From Lentisphaerota bacterium (GTDB lineage: Bacteria; Verrucomicrobiota; Lentisphaeria; Victivallales; Victivallaceae), in assembly GCA_015061805.1 (NCBI GenBank), contig SUVV01000004.1, positions 101,349-165,348 of the forward strand: DNA of 64,000 bases, read 5' to 3'. The stretch's first letter is position 1; each line of letters opens with the position of its first letter. The notes under the pieces were generated by a model. It was given only the letters and a program-made list of their open reading frames with translations. It did not search any database and was not told where the DNA came from. The translations under genes were made by a program, and so were the position numbers. Shown here piece by piece: positions 1-8,254 of this stretch.

Positions 1-1514
1 GCCCGGAGGATGAAAAGCCGCCAGCGCCAGCATTTCTTTGCCCATTCGGGAAGTGAAGCATCGATATTTTGAGCGATTTCCAACATTTTATCGGTATCTT
101 TCCAAACCTTTCCGGCCTTTGCCCAGACCGGTTTGTTTTTGAGTTTGCAGAGAATTTTACCATCACCGTTTTCCGCCCAGACCAGACCGCAGTGGTTTTC
201 TTCCATAAGCACAAGCAGACGCTTGAACTCATTGAGCATTTCCGGCTTGATACCCAGTTCATAATTGGCGTATTCGCGGATGGCTTCGGCGGTATCGTTG
301 TGACCGTTATTGAAAAATCCGGCGTAGACCGCCTTGGTGAAGTCTTCAAAAATGCCCTCGGAATACAACACGCCCCCGTCGGAAAGATGAGCCACTTCAC
401 CGTAGAGTCCGGCGAAACGTTCCGGCAGGGGAGTTGCGCCATAGCCGCCCCAGGGATGGCGGCCGAACATACTGATTTCCGGGAAGGTGATCATTTTCGT
501 TTTCCCGGGCAGACCGTGCTGCAGGGGATACTCCGGGAAATTGGCGTGAGCGTCGATCATCAGGTAGTCGATAAAGTCCGCTTTGCCGGAATTGATCCGA
601 TCATAGATCATATCCCATTCATTGTCATGTTTCTTGCCGACCAGCCAGCAGCTCCAGATGATTTTGGCATTGGGCCACAATTTCCGGACGATGGGCAGAA
701 TCCTTTCTGCAAGTTTGAACATGCCGTTTGCTGCATAAGGGACACACTTTTCGCAGCCGCAGCCGCCCTGATCGTAGGGCCAGAACTGGAAAAGGCCGAC
801 GTCAACATCTTTGAATGTTTCCGCAGCATCGATAAAATTCTGCACCAGATAGTCCAATCCCTGCGGATGGGAAACGCAGATTTCCGTACCGAAAAAGGAC
901 AGTCCGGTCGGCTTTGCCCGCCACTCTGCCGGAGAATCAGCAAAACCGTGGTTGACAATACCGTAACGGATTTTCATGCCGAGCGAGTTGGCATATTTCA
1001 TCAATGCCAGCCGGCGCTGTTCATCCGCGACATCTTCCGGAGAACCCTTGATCTTCGCTGCCGAACCTTTGGCAAAGGTGACATAATTGTATCCGAGCAG
1101 CGCCATATCTTCGAGGTAGACCTCCATTTTGCGCTGCTGCCATACTTCAAAGACGTTGTAGAAGTGACTGGCGAAATAGACACAGCGGATGGATTTTTCC
1201 GGACGGAAAATTCCGCGCCACTTGCCGGGAGTAAAAATACCGTCGGCATAAACACCATCCCGGAGCAATTTGCCTGCGGCATAGAGAAATGCCGCAGGAC
1301 TGCCGTAATCCAGTACCAGAGTTTTGGCATCGACGCTGCCGGAGAGACGGAACTCTTCTGCAGTGCAACGTTCGTTGCGCCGAACTTCGATCACATAATC
1401 CGGATCGACTTTGACCTGACGATCCGCCAGACGGGCGGCAAAAATATCCAGCGCTTTGATTTCCAACGGTTCCAAATCATGCGAAAACCGGAAAAGCATT
1501 TGTTCATTCTTCAT
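1..1514 (-). CDS. Hexosaminidase-like glycoside hydrolase paralogue, no signal peptide (3' end beyond window)
   Basis: The reading frame is open from an ATG at 1514 to the left edge, so about 504 residues are seen and the C-terminus is missing. It is a close paralogue of the next gene upstream, sharing long identical stretches, including the cysteine motif QFWPYDQGGCGCEKC at about residues 244-258 and a following WPNAKIIWSCW segment. The FWPYDQGG plus clustered cysteines resembles the catalytic-domain region of DUF4838/hexosaminidase-like TIM-barrel proteins common in Lentisphaerota; this family call is inference. Unlike its neighbour it starts directly in the N-terminal domain (MKNEQMLFRFSHDL) with no hydrophobic leader, so it probably acts in the cytoplasm. 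It begins 28 bp after the neighbour's stop and is presumably in the same operon, controlled by the AraC-type gene upstream. Confidence 0.75.
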   Translation of the reverse strand, partial: MKNEQMLFRFSHDLEPLEIKALDIFAARLADRQVKVDPDYVIEVRRNERCTAEEFRLSGSVDAKTLVLDYGSPAAFLYAAGKLLRDGVYADGIFTPGKWRGIFRPEKSIRCVYFASHFYNVFEVWQQRKMEVYLEDMALLGYNYVTFAKGSAAKIKGSPEDVADEQRRLALMKYANSLGMKIRYGIVNHGFADSPAEWRAKPTGLSFFGTEICVSHPQGLDYLVQNFIDAAETFKDVDVGLFQFWPYDQGGCGCEKCVPYAANGMFKLAERILPIVRKLWPNAKIIWSCWLVGKKHDNEWDMIYDRINSGKADFIDYLMIDAHANFPEYPLQHGLPGKTKMITFPEISMFGRHPWGGYGATPLPERFAGLYGEVAHLSDGGVLYSEGIFEDFTKAVYAGFFNNGHNDTAEAIREYANYELGIKPEMLNEFKRLLVLMEENHCGLVWAENGDGKILCKLKNKPVWAKAGKVWKDTDKMLEIAQNIDASLPEWAKKCWRWRLFILR

Positions 1515-1542
1515 TGATACACCTCTCTTTCTGTGTGGCAAA

Positions 1543-3339
1543 TCAATCGACACCGAGCAATTCAAGATTGAGCTTGAAATTCTTGTCGATATGATGGCGG
1601 ATCCAATCATTGGTAAACGGCGTAACCCGGCGATTGGCGGTAACGGGACTGATTTCGTAAATTTTGACAAGTTCGAGCATCGCTTTTTCGCTATTGGCAT
1701 TGGGTTCACCACCGTTATGGGACAATTCGTAATCGATGACCGCGCGCAGATAGAAAATTCTCCAGCGCCAGCACTTCTTTGCCCATGCCGGGAGCGAAGC
1801 ATCGATCTTTTTGGCAAGTTCAAGCATCTCATCGGTGTTCTTCCAAACCTTGCCGACTTTAGCCCAGACCGGTTTGTTTTTGAGTTTTTTAAGTACTTTG
1901 CCATCACCATTTTCCGCCCAGACCAAACCCGGATGGTTTTCTTCCATAAGTTCGAGCAGACGGAGGAAATCGCCCATCATTTCCGGTTTGAGACCCAATT
2001 CGTAATTGGCATATTCGCGAATGGCTTCAGTTGTATCGTTGTTGCCGTTGTTGAAGAATCCGGCGTAGACTGCCTTGGTGAAGTCTTCATGGATACCTTC
2101 AGAGTAGAGGACACCGCCTTCGGAAAGGTGGGCGACTTCGCCGTAAAGTCCGGAGAAACGTTTCGGCAGCGGAGTTGCGCCGTAGCCGCCCCACGGATGA
2201 CGTCCCCACATGGTGATCTCCGGGAAGGTGATCATCTTGGTTTTGCCGGGCAGACCATGCTTGAGCGGATATTCGGGGAAACTGCCGTGTTCGTCGATCA
2301 TCAGATAGTCGATGAAGTCAGCTTTGCCGGAGTTGATGCGTTCGTAGAGCATATCCCATTCCCGGGGGGCTTTGTGGCCGAATTCCCAGCAGGACCAGAC
2401 GATCTTGGCGTTGGGCCAGGTCTTTTTGACCAACGGAACAACCTTTTCGGCGAGTTTGAACATACCGTTGACACCGTAGGGGTAGCAATCTTTGCAGCCA
2501 CAGCCGCCCTGATCGTAGGGCCAGAACTGGAAGATACCGATGTCGAAATCTTTTTCGCGTTCAAGTTTGGCTTTGAAACGTTCGAGGATATACTCCATAC
2601 CTTTGGGGTTGGAAATACAGATTTCAGTACCCAAAAAGGAGTGTCCGGTCGGAGTGGCTTTGATTTCAGCAGGGGCATTTCTGGAACCGAAGTTGCTGGC
2701 ACTGCTGCGGTTTTTCAAGCCGAGGAAGTTACTGTATTTCATAAGATGCAGCCGGCGGTCGACAGACTCCTGAGTACCGGAGGAGCCGCCAGCCAGGGTG
2801 ACATAGTTGTAGCCGAGCAAAGCGATGTCTTCAATGTGTTTTTCCATCTTATCGACCGACCAGACCTCGTAAACGTTGTAGAAGTGGCTGGCAAGATAGA
2901 CACAGCGCAGAGACTTCACCGGACGGAAAACTCCGCGCCATTTGCCGGGAGTGAAGGTTCCGTTGGCGTAGACGCCGTCGCGGAGCAGTTTGCCTGCGGC
3001 ATAAAGGAAACTTTTGGGAGTGCTGTAATCCAGTACCAGAGTTTTGGCATCAACGCTGCCGGAGAGACGGAACTCTTCTTCGGTGCAGTTGGCATTGCGC
3101 CGGACCTGAATGGAATATCCCGGAGCAACCGTCACGTCACGAACCGCCAGACGGTTGGCAAAGATCTCCATAGTCCGGACTTCCAACGGTTCCGGCTTGA
3201 CCTCGAACTTGAAAAAGTTCTGAACCTGCGTCAATACCGCCGCCTCTTTGGGACATTGGGGCGTTTTCACCGGATTTGCAGCGATCAAGGTTGTCATCAT
3301 CAATCCTCCTAACAATGCACAAGCACCTTTTTTCAACAT
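1543..3339 (-). CDS. Secreted hexosaminidase-like glycoside hydrolase (DUF4838-like)
   Basis: About 598 residues. The ATG at 3339 is chosen because AAAGGA lies just upstream and because the protein then begins with a classic signal peptide (MLKKGACALLGGLMMTTLIA, then AANP). An N-terminal alpha/beta domain with the pattern seen in hexosaminidase N-domains (about 40-140) is followed by a barrel-like region with QFWPYDQGGCGCKDCYP at about 268-284 and a WPNAKIVWSCWEFG segment. The cysteines CGC..C may bind a metal. Exact substrate is not readable; clustering with sugar regulators and transport suggests a host or plant glycan. It lies 34 bp downstream of the AraC regulator and 28 bp upstream of a leaderless paralogue, so a secreted/cytoplasmic enzyme pair is likely co-expressed. 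Confidence 0.75.
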   Translation of the reverse strand: MLKKGACALLGGLMMTTLIAANPVKTPQCPKEAAVLTQVQNFFKFEVKPEPLEVRTMEIFANRLAVRDVTVAPGYSIQVRRNANCTEEEFRLSGSVDAKTLVLDYSTPKSFLYAAGKLLRDGVYANGTFTPGKWRGVFRPVKSLRCVYLASHFYNVYEVWSVDKMEKHIEDIALLGYNYVTLAGGSSGTQESVDRRLHLMKYSNFLGLKNRSSASNFGSRNAPAEIKATPTGHSFLGTEICISNPKGMEYILERFKAKLEREKDFDIGIFQFWPYDQGGCGCKDCYPYGVNGMFKLAEKVVPLVKKTWPNAKIVWSCWEFGHKAPREWDMLYERINSGKADFIDYLMIDEHGSFPEYPLKHGLPGKTKMITFPEITMWGRHPWGGYGATPLPKRFSGLYGEVAHLSEGGVLYSEGIHEDFTKAVYAGFFNNGNNDTTEAIREYANYELGLKPEMMGDFLRLLELMEENHPGLVWAENGDGKVLKKLKNKPVWAKVGKVWKNTDEMLELAKKIDASLPAWAKKCWRWRIFYLRAVIDYELSHNGGEPNANSEKAMLELVKIYEISPVTANRRVTPFTNDWIRHHIDKNFKLNLELLGVD

Positions 3340-3373
3340 CTTTTTTTCCTTTTGTTTTACTTTTATATTGAAA

Positions 3374-4237
3374 TTATTTTTGACGGATCTTTTTTCGCAA
3401 TTCGGCGGGACCTGGACACTTCGCCCGCCGCAACGCCCGGTACAAGCCATTGGCAGAAGCAAAACCGCACTTATTCGCCACTTCGTGGACACTCAAATCG
3501 GTGGAACGCAGTAATTCGGTACTGTAAATCAACCGGCGGGAAAGTTCATACGCCCCGATGGGACGCCCCATTTTGGCATAAAATGTCTGACGGATAGCCG
3601 AACCGGAAACGTGCATGACGTGCGCCAACTCCTTCAACGTCACCCGGTGATCGCGGTTGGCAGCGAGGTATTCCACTATCTTGCCGACCAGGGAATTATG
3701 GTCATTATCAACTGAAAGCCCGATATTTTCCTGAATATTCAAATGCTGTAGCCGGTGCAGAAAGCAGGAAAAAAACAAGGTCGCTTCCCCGGCAGCTTCC
3801 GCATTGCCGTCCAGCCATTTGAGAAATGCGGATACGGCATTGTTCAATAATTTCTGATCCTGAACTGTCGGATGGAAAATAAATTTACATACCCGGCGCA
3901 ACCGGAGTTCTTTCGCCGGCAGTTCAAATGCCGCACACAAAGCCACCTGCTGCAAAACAGTTCCGGAAGATTCCACAAAGTGGCGTGCCCCCGGCGGGAT
4001 CAATATGGCATCGCCGGGAGTCATGTTGAACTTGGTGCCGTCAACATTGAAACAACGTTCGCCATCAAGCTGATAACGGAAAATATATCTGCCATGTACC
4101 CACGGTTTACCAGTGGGTTTGCCGGAACCTCTGGAGTAAAACCGCAACCCCTGCGGGATCAACGGCTCACTCATAATGCCGACACCTGCCGCCGAAAACT
4201 GCGGCATTTCAGCACAATATTGCAAAAGTTTTTTCAT
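3374..4237 (-). CDS. AraC-family transcriptional regulator with cupin sensor domain
   Basis: About 287 residues from the ATG at 4237 (MKKLLQYCAEM), which has GGAG 11 bases upstream; an in-frame ATG at 4279 is an alternative. The N-terminal half contains a cupin-like beta-barrel with DGTKFNMTPGDAILIPPGA (about residues 64-82), the usual sugar-sensing fold. The last 100 residues are a double helix-turn-helix of the AraC type (VTLKELAHVMHVSGSAIRQ and VHEVANKCGFASANGLYRA). The two hydrolase genes follow directly on the same strand with 34 bp spacing, so it most likely activates them in response to a breakdown product. Confidence 0.88.
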   Translation of the reverse strand: MKKLLQYCAEMPQFSAAGVGIMSEPLIPQGLRFYSRGSGKPTGKPWVHGRYIFRYQLDGERCFNVDGTKFNMTPGDAILIPPGARHFVESSGTVLQQVALCAAFELPAKELRLRRVCKFIFHPTVQDQKLLNNAVSAFLKWLDGNAEAAGEATLFFSCFLHRLQHLNIQENIGLSVDNDHNSLVGKIVEYLAANRDHRVTLKELAHVMHVSGSAIRQTFYAKMGRPIGAYELSRRLIYSTELLRSTDLSVHEVANKCGFASANGLYRALRRAKCPGPAELRKKIRQK

Positions 4238-4299
4238 CCGGACAGATTCTCCATTTTCGCCGGGAAACGCCAAAATCATTCATGAAATCGGAAATTTCC

Positions 4300-4358
4300 C
4301 ACCATGTAATCTGTCAATACTATATCACCGGTTTTCTGCAATACAAACCGACATGGTG
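4300..4358 (-). promoter_or_regulatory. Promoter and inverted-repeat candidate operator of the AraC gene
   Basis: On the minus strand TTGTAT (4346-4341), 16 bases and TATAGT (4324-4319) form a promoter for the AraC gene. The promoter sits between two perfect 8-bp inverted arms, CACCATGT at 4300-4307 and ACATGGTG at 4351-4358, 43 bp apart. Such an arrangement could be an autoregulatory AraC site; that is inference. Confidence 0.5.
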
Positions 4359-4409
4359 CATTTTTGACAACTGGTGCGTATATTTTGTCAAAAGTGACAC
4401 CGATCCGGC

Positions 4410-5696
4410 TCAATCTTCGCGGCAGAATTTTCCGCGGGTTTCCGGAATGAAGTGAACCACCACTGCCCCGATCAGCACCGGAATCAGCAGAAAGCAGAAA
4501 AGTTTCAAATACGCATCCACCGAATGGATTACCACCCCGTCAACCGTTTTCGGGTTGCCGAAATGATCCAGAAACCATCCAACTACCGGCGACAGCAGTA
4601 CCACACCGAGATAATTAGTCATGTTGTAAAATCCGGCACTACGGGTCATCGTACCGGGACTGCCCAACTCCTGCGCGGTAAGCGAAAAGGAGATCAAGGT
4701 TCCGGATGCAATTGCAAAACTGATGAAACATCCGGCAAAGACCCACGACGGCAACCGGAAATAAAGCGCACAGCACATTACGATCATGTTGACAACCTCC
4801 AGAGATGAGGCGAAAATCATCAGCGGTTTTCTCCGGTTGCCGCAGAGCCGGGTCAAGGTGGCTGAACTCATCAAAACCGTCATGCAGACCAGCGTCAATG
4901 CAAAAATGACTGCCGCAGCACCGCTGGAACTCATACCGGCGGCATCGTGCAGAAGTTTCTTGCCAACGACCGTCTGAATAACAAAATAAACGGAGAAATT
5001 CAACGTCCCGCAGAATACATCCAGCCACAACGGCAAATTGGCAAGCATCCGGCAGGTTTCCTTCCATCCGGAGGTCTTGACCACTCCTGCCGGAGCCGAA
5101 GCACGGCCTTCTCCGGATGCATAAGAGATCAGAAACCAGATGTAAAATATCAGCGACAATATTCCGGCACAGAGCAGTACATTGCGCCAGGGGAACGCCG
5201 CCGTAAGCCGTTCAAATGGCAGAGTTCCGAAGAGTCCCCCGCCGTAGCCGCAAACAAAGACCACCCCGATCATCACCGAATAATTTTCTCTGCCGAAAAG
5301 GCGGTCGGATTCCCGGAGCAAACTCAAATACATGGTTCCTGCACCGATACCTGCCACCATCCGGGCAATGTAGATCAGCACCGGAACTTTCAACAGCGGA
5401 AATGCCACCACTCCGGCACAGAACACCGCACCGCCCAGCATCACCACCTTACGGGCGCCGAAACGGTCGACCAGATAGCCGATGAACAACTGGGACAATG
5501 AATAAACATAAATAAACGATGCCCCGATGTAAGAGACCTGAAGCGCAGTGATCTGCAGGTCATGCTGCAACTGATTGAAAATAGTTCCGGGGATAGCGGT
5601 TCGCTGAAAATAACTCGTAGAATAGAGCAATGTCAGGGGAATGAAAAGTAAAAAAGCGCGTTTGCGCTGCCAAATATCCTGAAAAAATCGTGACAT
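4410..5696 (-). CDS. MFS transporter, sugar/organophosphate permease type
   Basis: 428 residues with about twelve hydrophobic segments. After TM2 it shows the family loop GYLVDRFGARKVVMLGG (about residues 73-89), corresponding to the conserved G-x-x-x-D-R-x-G-x-R-R loop of major facilitators. The N-terminus (LLYSTSYFQRTAIPG) resembles sugar-phosphate/anion symporters of the UhpC/GlpT type. Substrate is not determinable from sequence. It is transcribed towards the AraC/hydrolase genes, 170 bp away, and is likely the uptake system for products of those enzymes. No clear Shine-Dalgarno is seen before the ATG. Confidence 0.85.
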   Translation of the reverse strand: MSRFFQDIWQRKRAFLLFIPLTLLYSTSYFQRTAIPGTIFNQLQHDLQITALQVSYIGASFIYVYSLSQLFIGYLVDRFGARKVVMLGGAVFCAGVVAFPLLKVPVLIYIARMVAGIGAGTMYLSLLRESDRLFGRENYSVMIGVVFVCGYGGGLFGTLPFERLTAAFPWRNVLLCAGILSLIFYIWFLISYASGEGRASAPAGVVKTSGWKETCRMLANLPLWLDVFCGTLNFSVYFVIQTVVGKKLLHDAAGMSSSGAAAVIFALTLVCMTVLMSSATLTRLCGNRRKPLMIFASSLEVVNMIVMCCALYFRLPSWVFAGCFISFAIASGTLISFSLTAQELGSPGTMTRSAGFYNMTNYLGVVLLSPVVGWFLDHFGNPKTVDGVVIHSVDAYLKLFCFLLIPVLIGAVVVHFIPETRGKFCRED

Positions 5697-5709
5697 TCAA
5701 TAAATTTAC

Positions 5710-5738
5710 TGGAAAACCAGCACCTTTCCATATATATT
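5710..5738 (+). promoter_or_regulatory. Promoter of rsmG
   Basis: TGGAAA (5710-5715), 17 bases, TATATT (5733-5738), divergent from the transporter promoter in the same 96-bp gap. Confidence 0.5.
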
Positions 5739-5754
5739 ATGTTGACAGTTGTTT

Positions 5755-5783
5755 AATATAATACTTCAAACCATTTTTGTCAA
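5755..5783 (-). promoter_or_regulatory. Promoter of the MFS transporter gene
   Basis: Minus strand TTGACA (5783-5778), exactly 17 bases, TATATT (5760-5755). Predicted transcription start lies about 50 bases before the transporter ATG. Confidence 0.7.
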
Positions 5784-5792
5784 AGGATATAA

Positions 5793-6446
5793 ATGTCATT
5801 TGAATTTGCCGCATTCGCCGCTTCCGCCGGAGTTGCCGAACCCGGAAGATTCGCCGATAAGTGCGAAGAACTCCGGCTCCTGCTGGAAAAGATCAATCAG
5901 GAAGTAAACCTCACCCGGATCACCGGAAAAGATGATTTCACCTTCAAACACGCCGCCGATTCCCTGCTGCTCACCGTAGGTTTCCCGGAACTTGTCCCGC
6001 AGAAACTGCGTATCGCCGATATCGGTTGCGGTGCAGGTTTTCCGTCACTCATTCTGGCGCTGGCGTTTCCCCACTGGCAGATAACCGCAATCGATTCGAT
6101 CGGCAAAAAGATCAACTTTGTCAAACTTGCCGCAGAAACGCTGCATCTGGACAATCTGACCGCCATTCAGGGTCGGGCAATCGAATTGAACCGCAAAGCG
6201 GAATTCCGGAATAAATTCGATATCGTCACCGCACGGGCGGTGGCACCCTCACCGAAACTTTTCCATGAAACGGATAAATTCACCGTTAAATCCGGGAAAT
6301 GGATTTTCTACAAAACTCCGGGACAGGCGGCGGAAGAACTGCCGGAACTGCAGAAAAGCAAAAGTGTCAACTGGGAAATTTCTCCTGAAATTTCCCTTCC
6401 CGGAGATGCCGGGACCCGCCTCTTTATCACCGGAAAAAGAAAATAA
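5793..6446 (+). CDS. rsmG: 16S rRNA (guanine527-N7)-methyltransferase RsmG
   Basis: 217 residues, normal for RsmG (GidB). It carries the family signatures in order: RITGKDDFTFKHAADSLLL (about 38-60), the SAM-binding loop DIGCGAGFPSLILA (about 74-88), and FDIVTARAVAP (about 150). The enzyme methylates G527 of 16S rRNA in the 30S subunit using SAM. AAAGGA lies 9 bases before the ATG at 5793. The next gene starts inside the stop codon (TAATG), so the two are translationally coupled. Confidence 0.93.
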   Translation: MSFEFAAFAASAGVAEPGRFADKCEELRLLLEKINQEVNLTRITGKDDFTFKHAADSLLLTVGFPELVPQKLRIADIGCGAGFPSLILALAFPHWQITAIDSIGKKINFVKLAAETLHLDNLTAIQGRAIELNRKAEFRNKFDIVTARAVAPSPKLFHETDKFTVKSGKWIFYKTPGQAAEELPELQKSKSVNWEISPEISLPGDAGTRLFITGKRK

Positions 6447-7099
6447 TGAAAAAAGTTTTACCGCCGCAAATCCAGACGCTTGCAAAATTAGCAGCATTGG
6501 CAATATCTTTTTTACCGACACTGTGGGTCATTAAGGACATCAAAATCAATTTTGCAGCACAATCCCAACTCGGAATTGTCGGAGATGGATTCCTGCTGTT
6601 GAGTTCATTGTATTTATTCGGGATGACCGCTTCCTATCTCTATACCGGAAATATAGCGACCAGTTTAACAGATTTTTTATTCTATCCGCGCCGCCATCTC
6701 AAAGCGCCTCCGGTGATAACCACCCGGCAGAAAGGTTTGATCGCCCACAAAGAGTACATCCTTGCCGAAGCGGAACTTTGCGAAATGCGCCTTGAGCATC
6801 CGGAATCCCCGGATGTGGCACTGATGCTCGCCGAATTACATGCCGGCAACTATTTCCGTTCTCCGGAAACTGCCATCGCGGATATTCTCTATTTCTGCAA
6901 ACACCGCCGCCTGCGCTGGGATAAACATAATCTGCAAATCGCCATCCGCTGTTCCGATTACTACCGGACTATTGGAAATTATGACGAAGCGTTTGAATTT
7001 CTGGCATCAGAGGCGAATAAAAAATTCATCTACACCCAGCGGGAACGCCGCACGATCATTGAACGCGCCAATGCCATTGCCGAAAAGTACGATCTGTAA
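6446..7099 (+). CDS. Two-TM membrane protein with TPR-like cytoplasmic domain, function unknown
   Basis: 217 residues. Two hydrophobic segments (about 10-28 and 42-65) are followed by a helical region (about 85-217) whose repeated hairpin pattern (YILAEAELCEMRLEHPESP, then VALMLAELHAG) looks like tetratricopeptide repeats. No catalytic motif is visible and the family is not recognised. It overlaps the rsmG stop codon by one base and ends three bases from a convergent gene. Confidence 0.7.
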   Translation: MKKVLPPQIQTLAKLAALAISFLPTLWVIKDIKINFAAQSQLGIVGDGFLLLSSLYLFGMTASYLYTGNIATSLTDFLFYPRRHLKAPPVITTRQKGLIAHKEYILAEAELCEMRLEHPESPDVALMLAELHAGNYFRSPETAIADILYFCKHRRLRWDKHNLQIAIRCSDYYRTIGNYDEAFEFLASEANKKFIYTQRERRTIIERANAIAEKYDL

Positions 7100-7102
7100 A
7101 CA

Positions 7103-8242
7103 TCAGCCGAAATAACGCTTGATGAATTCCGTATCTTCCGCTTTCTGCTTTTCAAATTCGGCGTTGTCCCACGGCGTCGACGGCGCCTTGCTGATGATCT
7201 GGTTGCAGAAAGAGGAGTGTTCAACCAGTTTTCCAGCCATGATATCCTTTTCCGTAAAGCGCGACACCACGATCTCCCGGAAACTGTATCTGCCCCGGTC
7301 ATGAACGAGATAAATGTTGCCGTTTTCATCCTCAACCGCATCCGGATAAGAGGAATCACCGGGGTCGATCACCATGGAAGCACACCACGATCTGCCGTCA
7401 TCTTCTGAGAGAAACGCCGTCATCTTGAAGCGTTCTTTCTTTGACCGATCCTGTCCCCGGCTGTCGTTTTTCACCAGCAGTACCCGGCCTGATTTCAAAC
7501 GGCGCAGGAAAAAGCGTGCGGAGGGATCGGCAATATCGGTCAAACGGGATTCGCCCCAACTATTGCCGCCGTCAAAGGATTCTGCTTCGGCAAGAAAACC
7601 GACACCGACACCAGTTCTGGCGAGGAACCAGAGCGAACCGTCACGCCGTTCCAGAATCATCGGTTCATCAAAGTTGCGCGCACAGCATCGTTTGGCACCG
7701 ACCTTGCGTTCCCAGGTTTTACCTTTGTCGGCAGAAACCGAATAGTGGTAATCGCCTTCGCGGAAATCGTAGGCGCACAGCATCCAGCGGCCGTCAGAAA
7801 GCACCGTCGGACGGCAGCGCAGAAATCCCGGAGAGACAAATGCCGGTTCCGAGAATTCCAATACATCGGCATCCGGATTTTCACAGATAACCGCAAAAGT
7901 TGATAAATGGCGCTCATCGGCGAATTTATAGTGACAGTCCCGCAGAGTCCAAAATATCCACATCCGTCCGTCCGGGTCGGTGAACAGCTGAATATCAATA
8001 CAGCAGGTGACATCTTCTTTCAAACTGGGGATGACCAGCACCGGAGCGCTCCAGGAGCGTCCGTTATCATCACTTTTGACCAGAACATTGTAGTTTCTCA
8101 AAGAGGGTTCACGGGTTCCTCCTGAATACCATCCGGCATACAATCTGCCCCCGGCAGTCCGGGCGATGGTGGGACATCCCTGCCAGAAACGGCGGCTTTC
8201 ATCGAACTGCACACCGGGAACGGTATTCAAAACATTCTGCAC
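7103..8242 (-). CDS. Sialidase-like BNR/Asp-box protein (GH33-like fold)
   Basis: About 379 residues from a GTG at 8242, preferred because AAGGAA lies 8 bases upstream; a TTG six bases earlier is possible. Four Asp boxes (S-x-D-x-G-x-[ST]-W) mark blades of a six-bladed propeller: SDDNGRSW (about 60), SADKGKTW (about 170), SFDGGNSW (about 224) and SEDDGRSW (about 282). The N-terminal SRRFWQGCPTIAR could supply the first arginine, but the classic FRIP motif is not intact, so activity may be on a substrate other than sialic acid. No signal peptide is seen. It follows the GH39-like lipoprotein by only 12 bp and probably shares its transcript. Confidence 0.8.
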   Translation of the reverse strand: MQNVLNTVPGVQFDESRRFWQGCPTIARTAGGRLYAGWYSGGTREPSLRNYNVLVKSDDNGRSWSAPVLVIPSLKEDVTCCIDIQLFTDPDGRMWIFWTLRDCHYKFADERHLSTFAVICENPDADVLEFSEPAFVSPGFLRCRPTVLSDGRWMLCAYDFREGDYHYSVSADKGKTWERKVGAKRCCARNFDEPMILERRDGSLWFLARTGVGVGFLAEAESFDGGNSWGESRLTDIADPSARFFLRRLKSGRVLLVKNDSRGQDRSKKERFKMTAFLSEDDGRSWCASMVIDPGDSSYPDAVEDENGNIYLVHDRGRYSFREIVVSRFTEKDIMAGKLVEHSSFCNQIISKAPSTPWDNAEFEKQKAEDTEFIKRYFG

Positions 8243-8254
8243 TGTCAAAATTCC

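Noticed and set aside
69..1517. 482-residue plus-strand open frame
   Set aside because: It is the antisense shadow of the minus-strand hydrolase-like gene; the minus frame has motifs and matches its paralogue, the plus frame has none.
5742..5762. TTGACA followed by TATAAT on the plus strand as a promoter
   Set aside because: The two hexamers are only 9 bases apart; the real plus-strand pair is better placed at 5710-5738.
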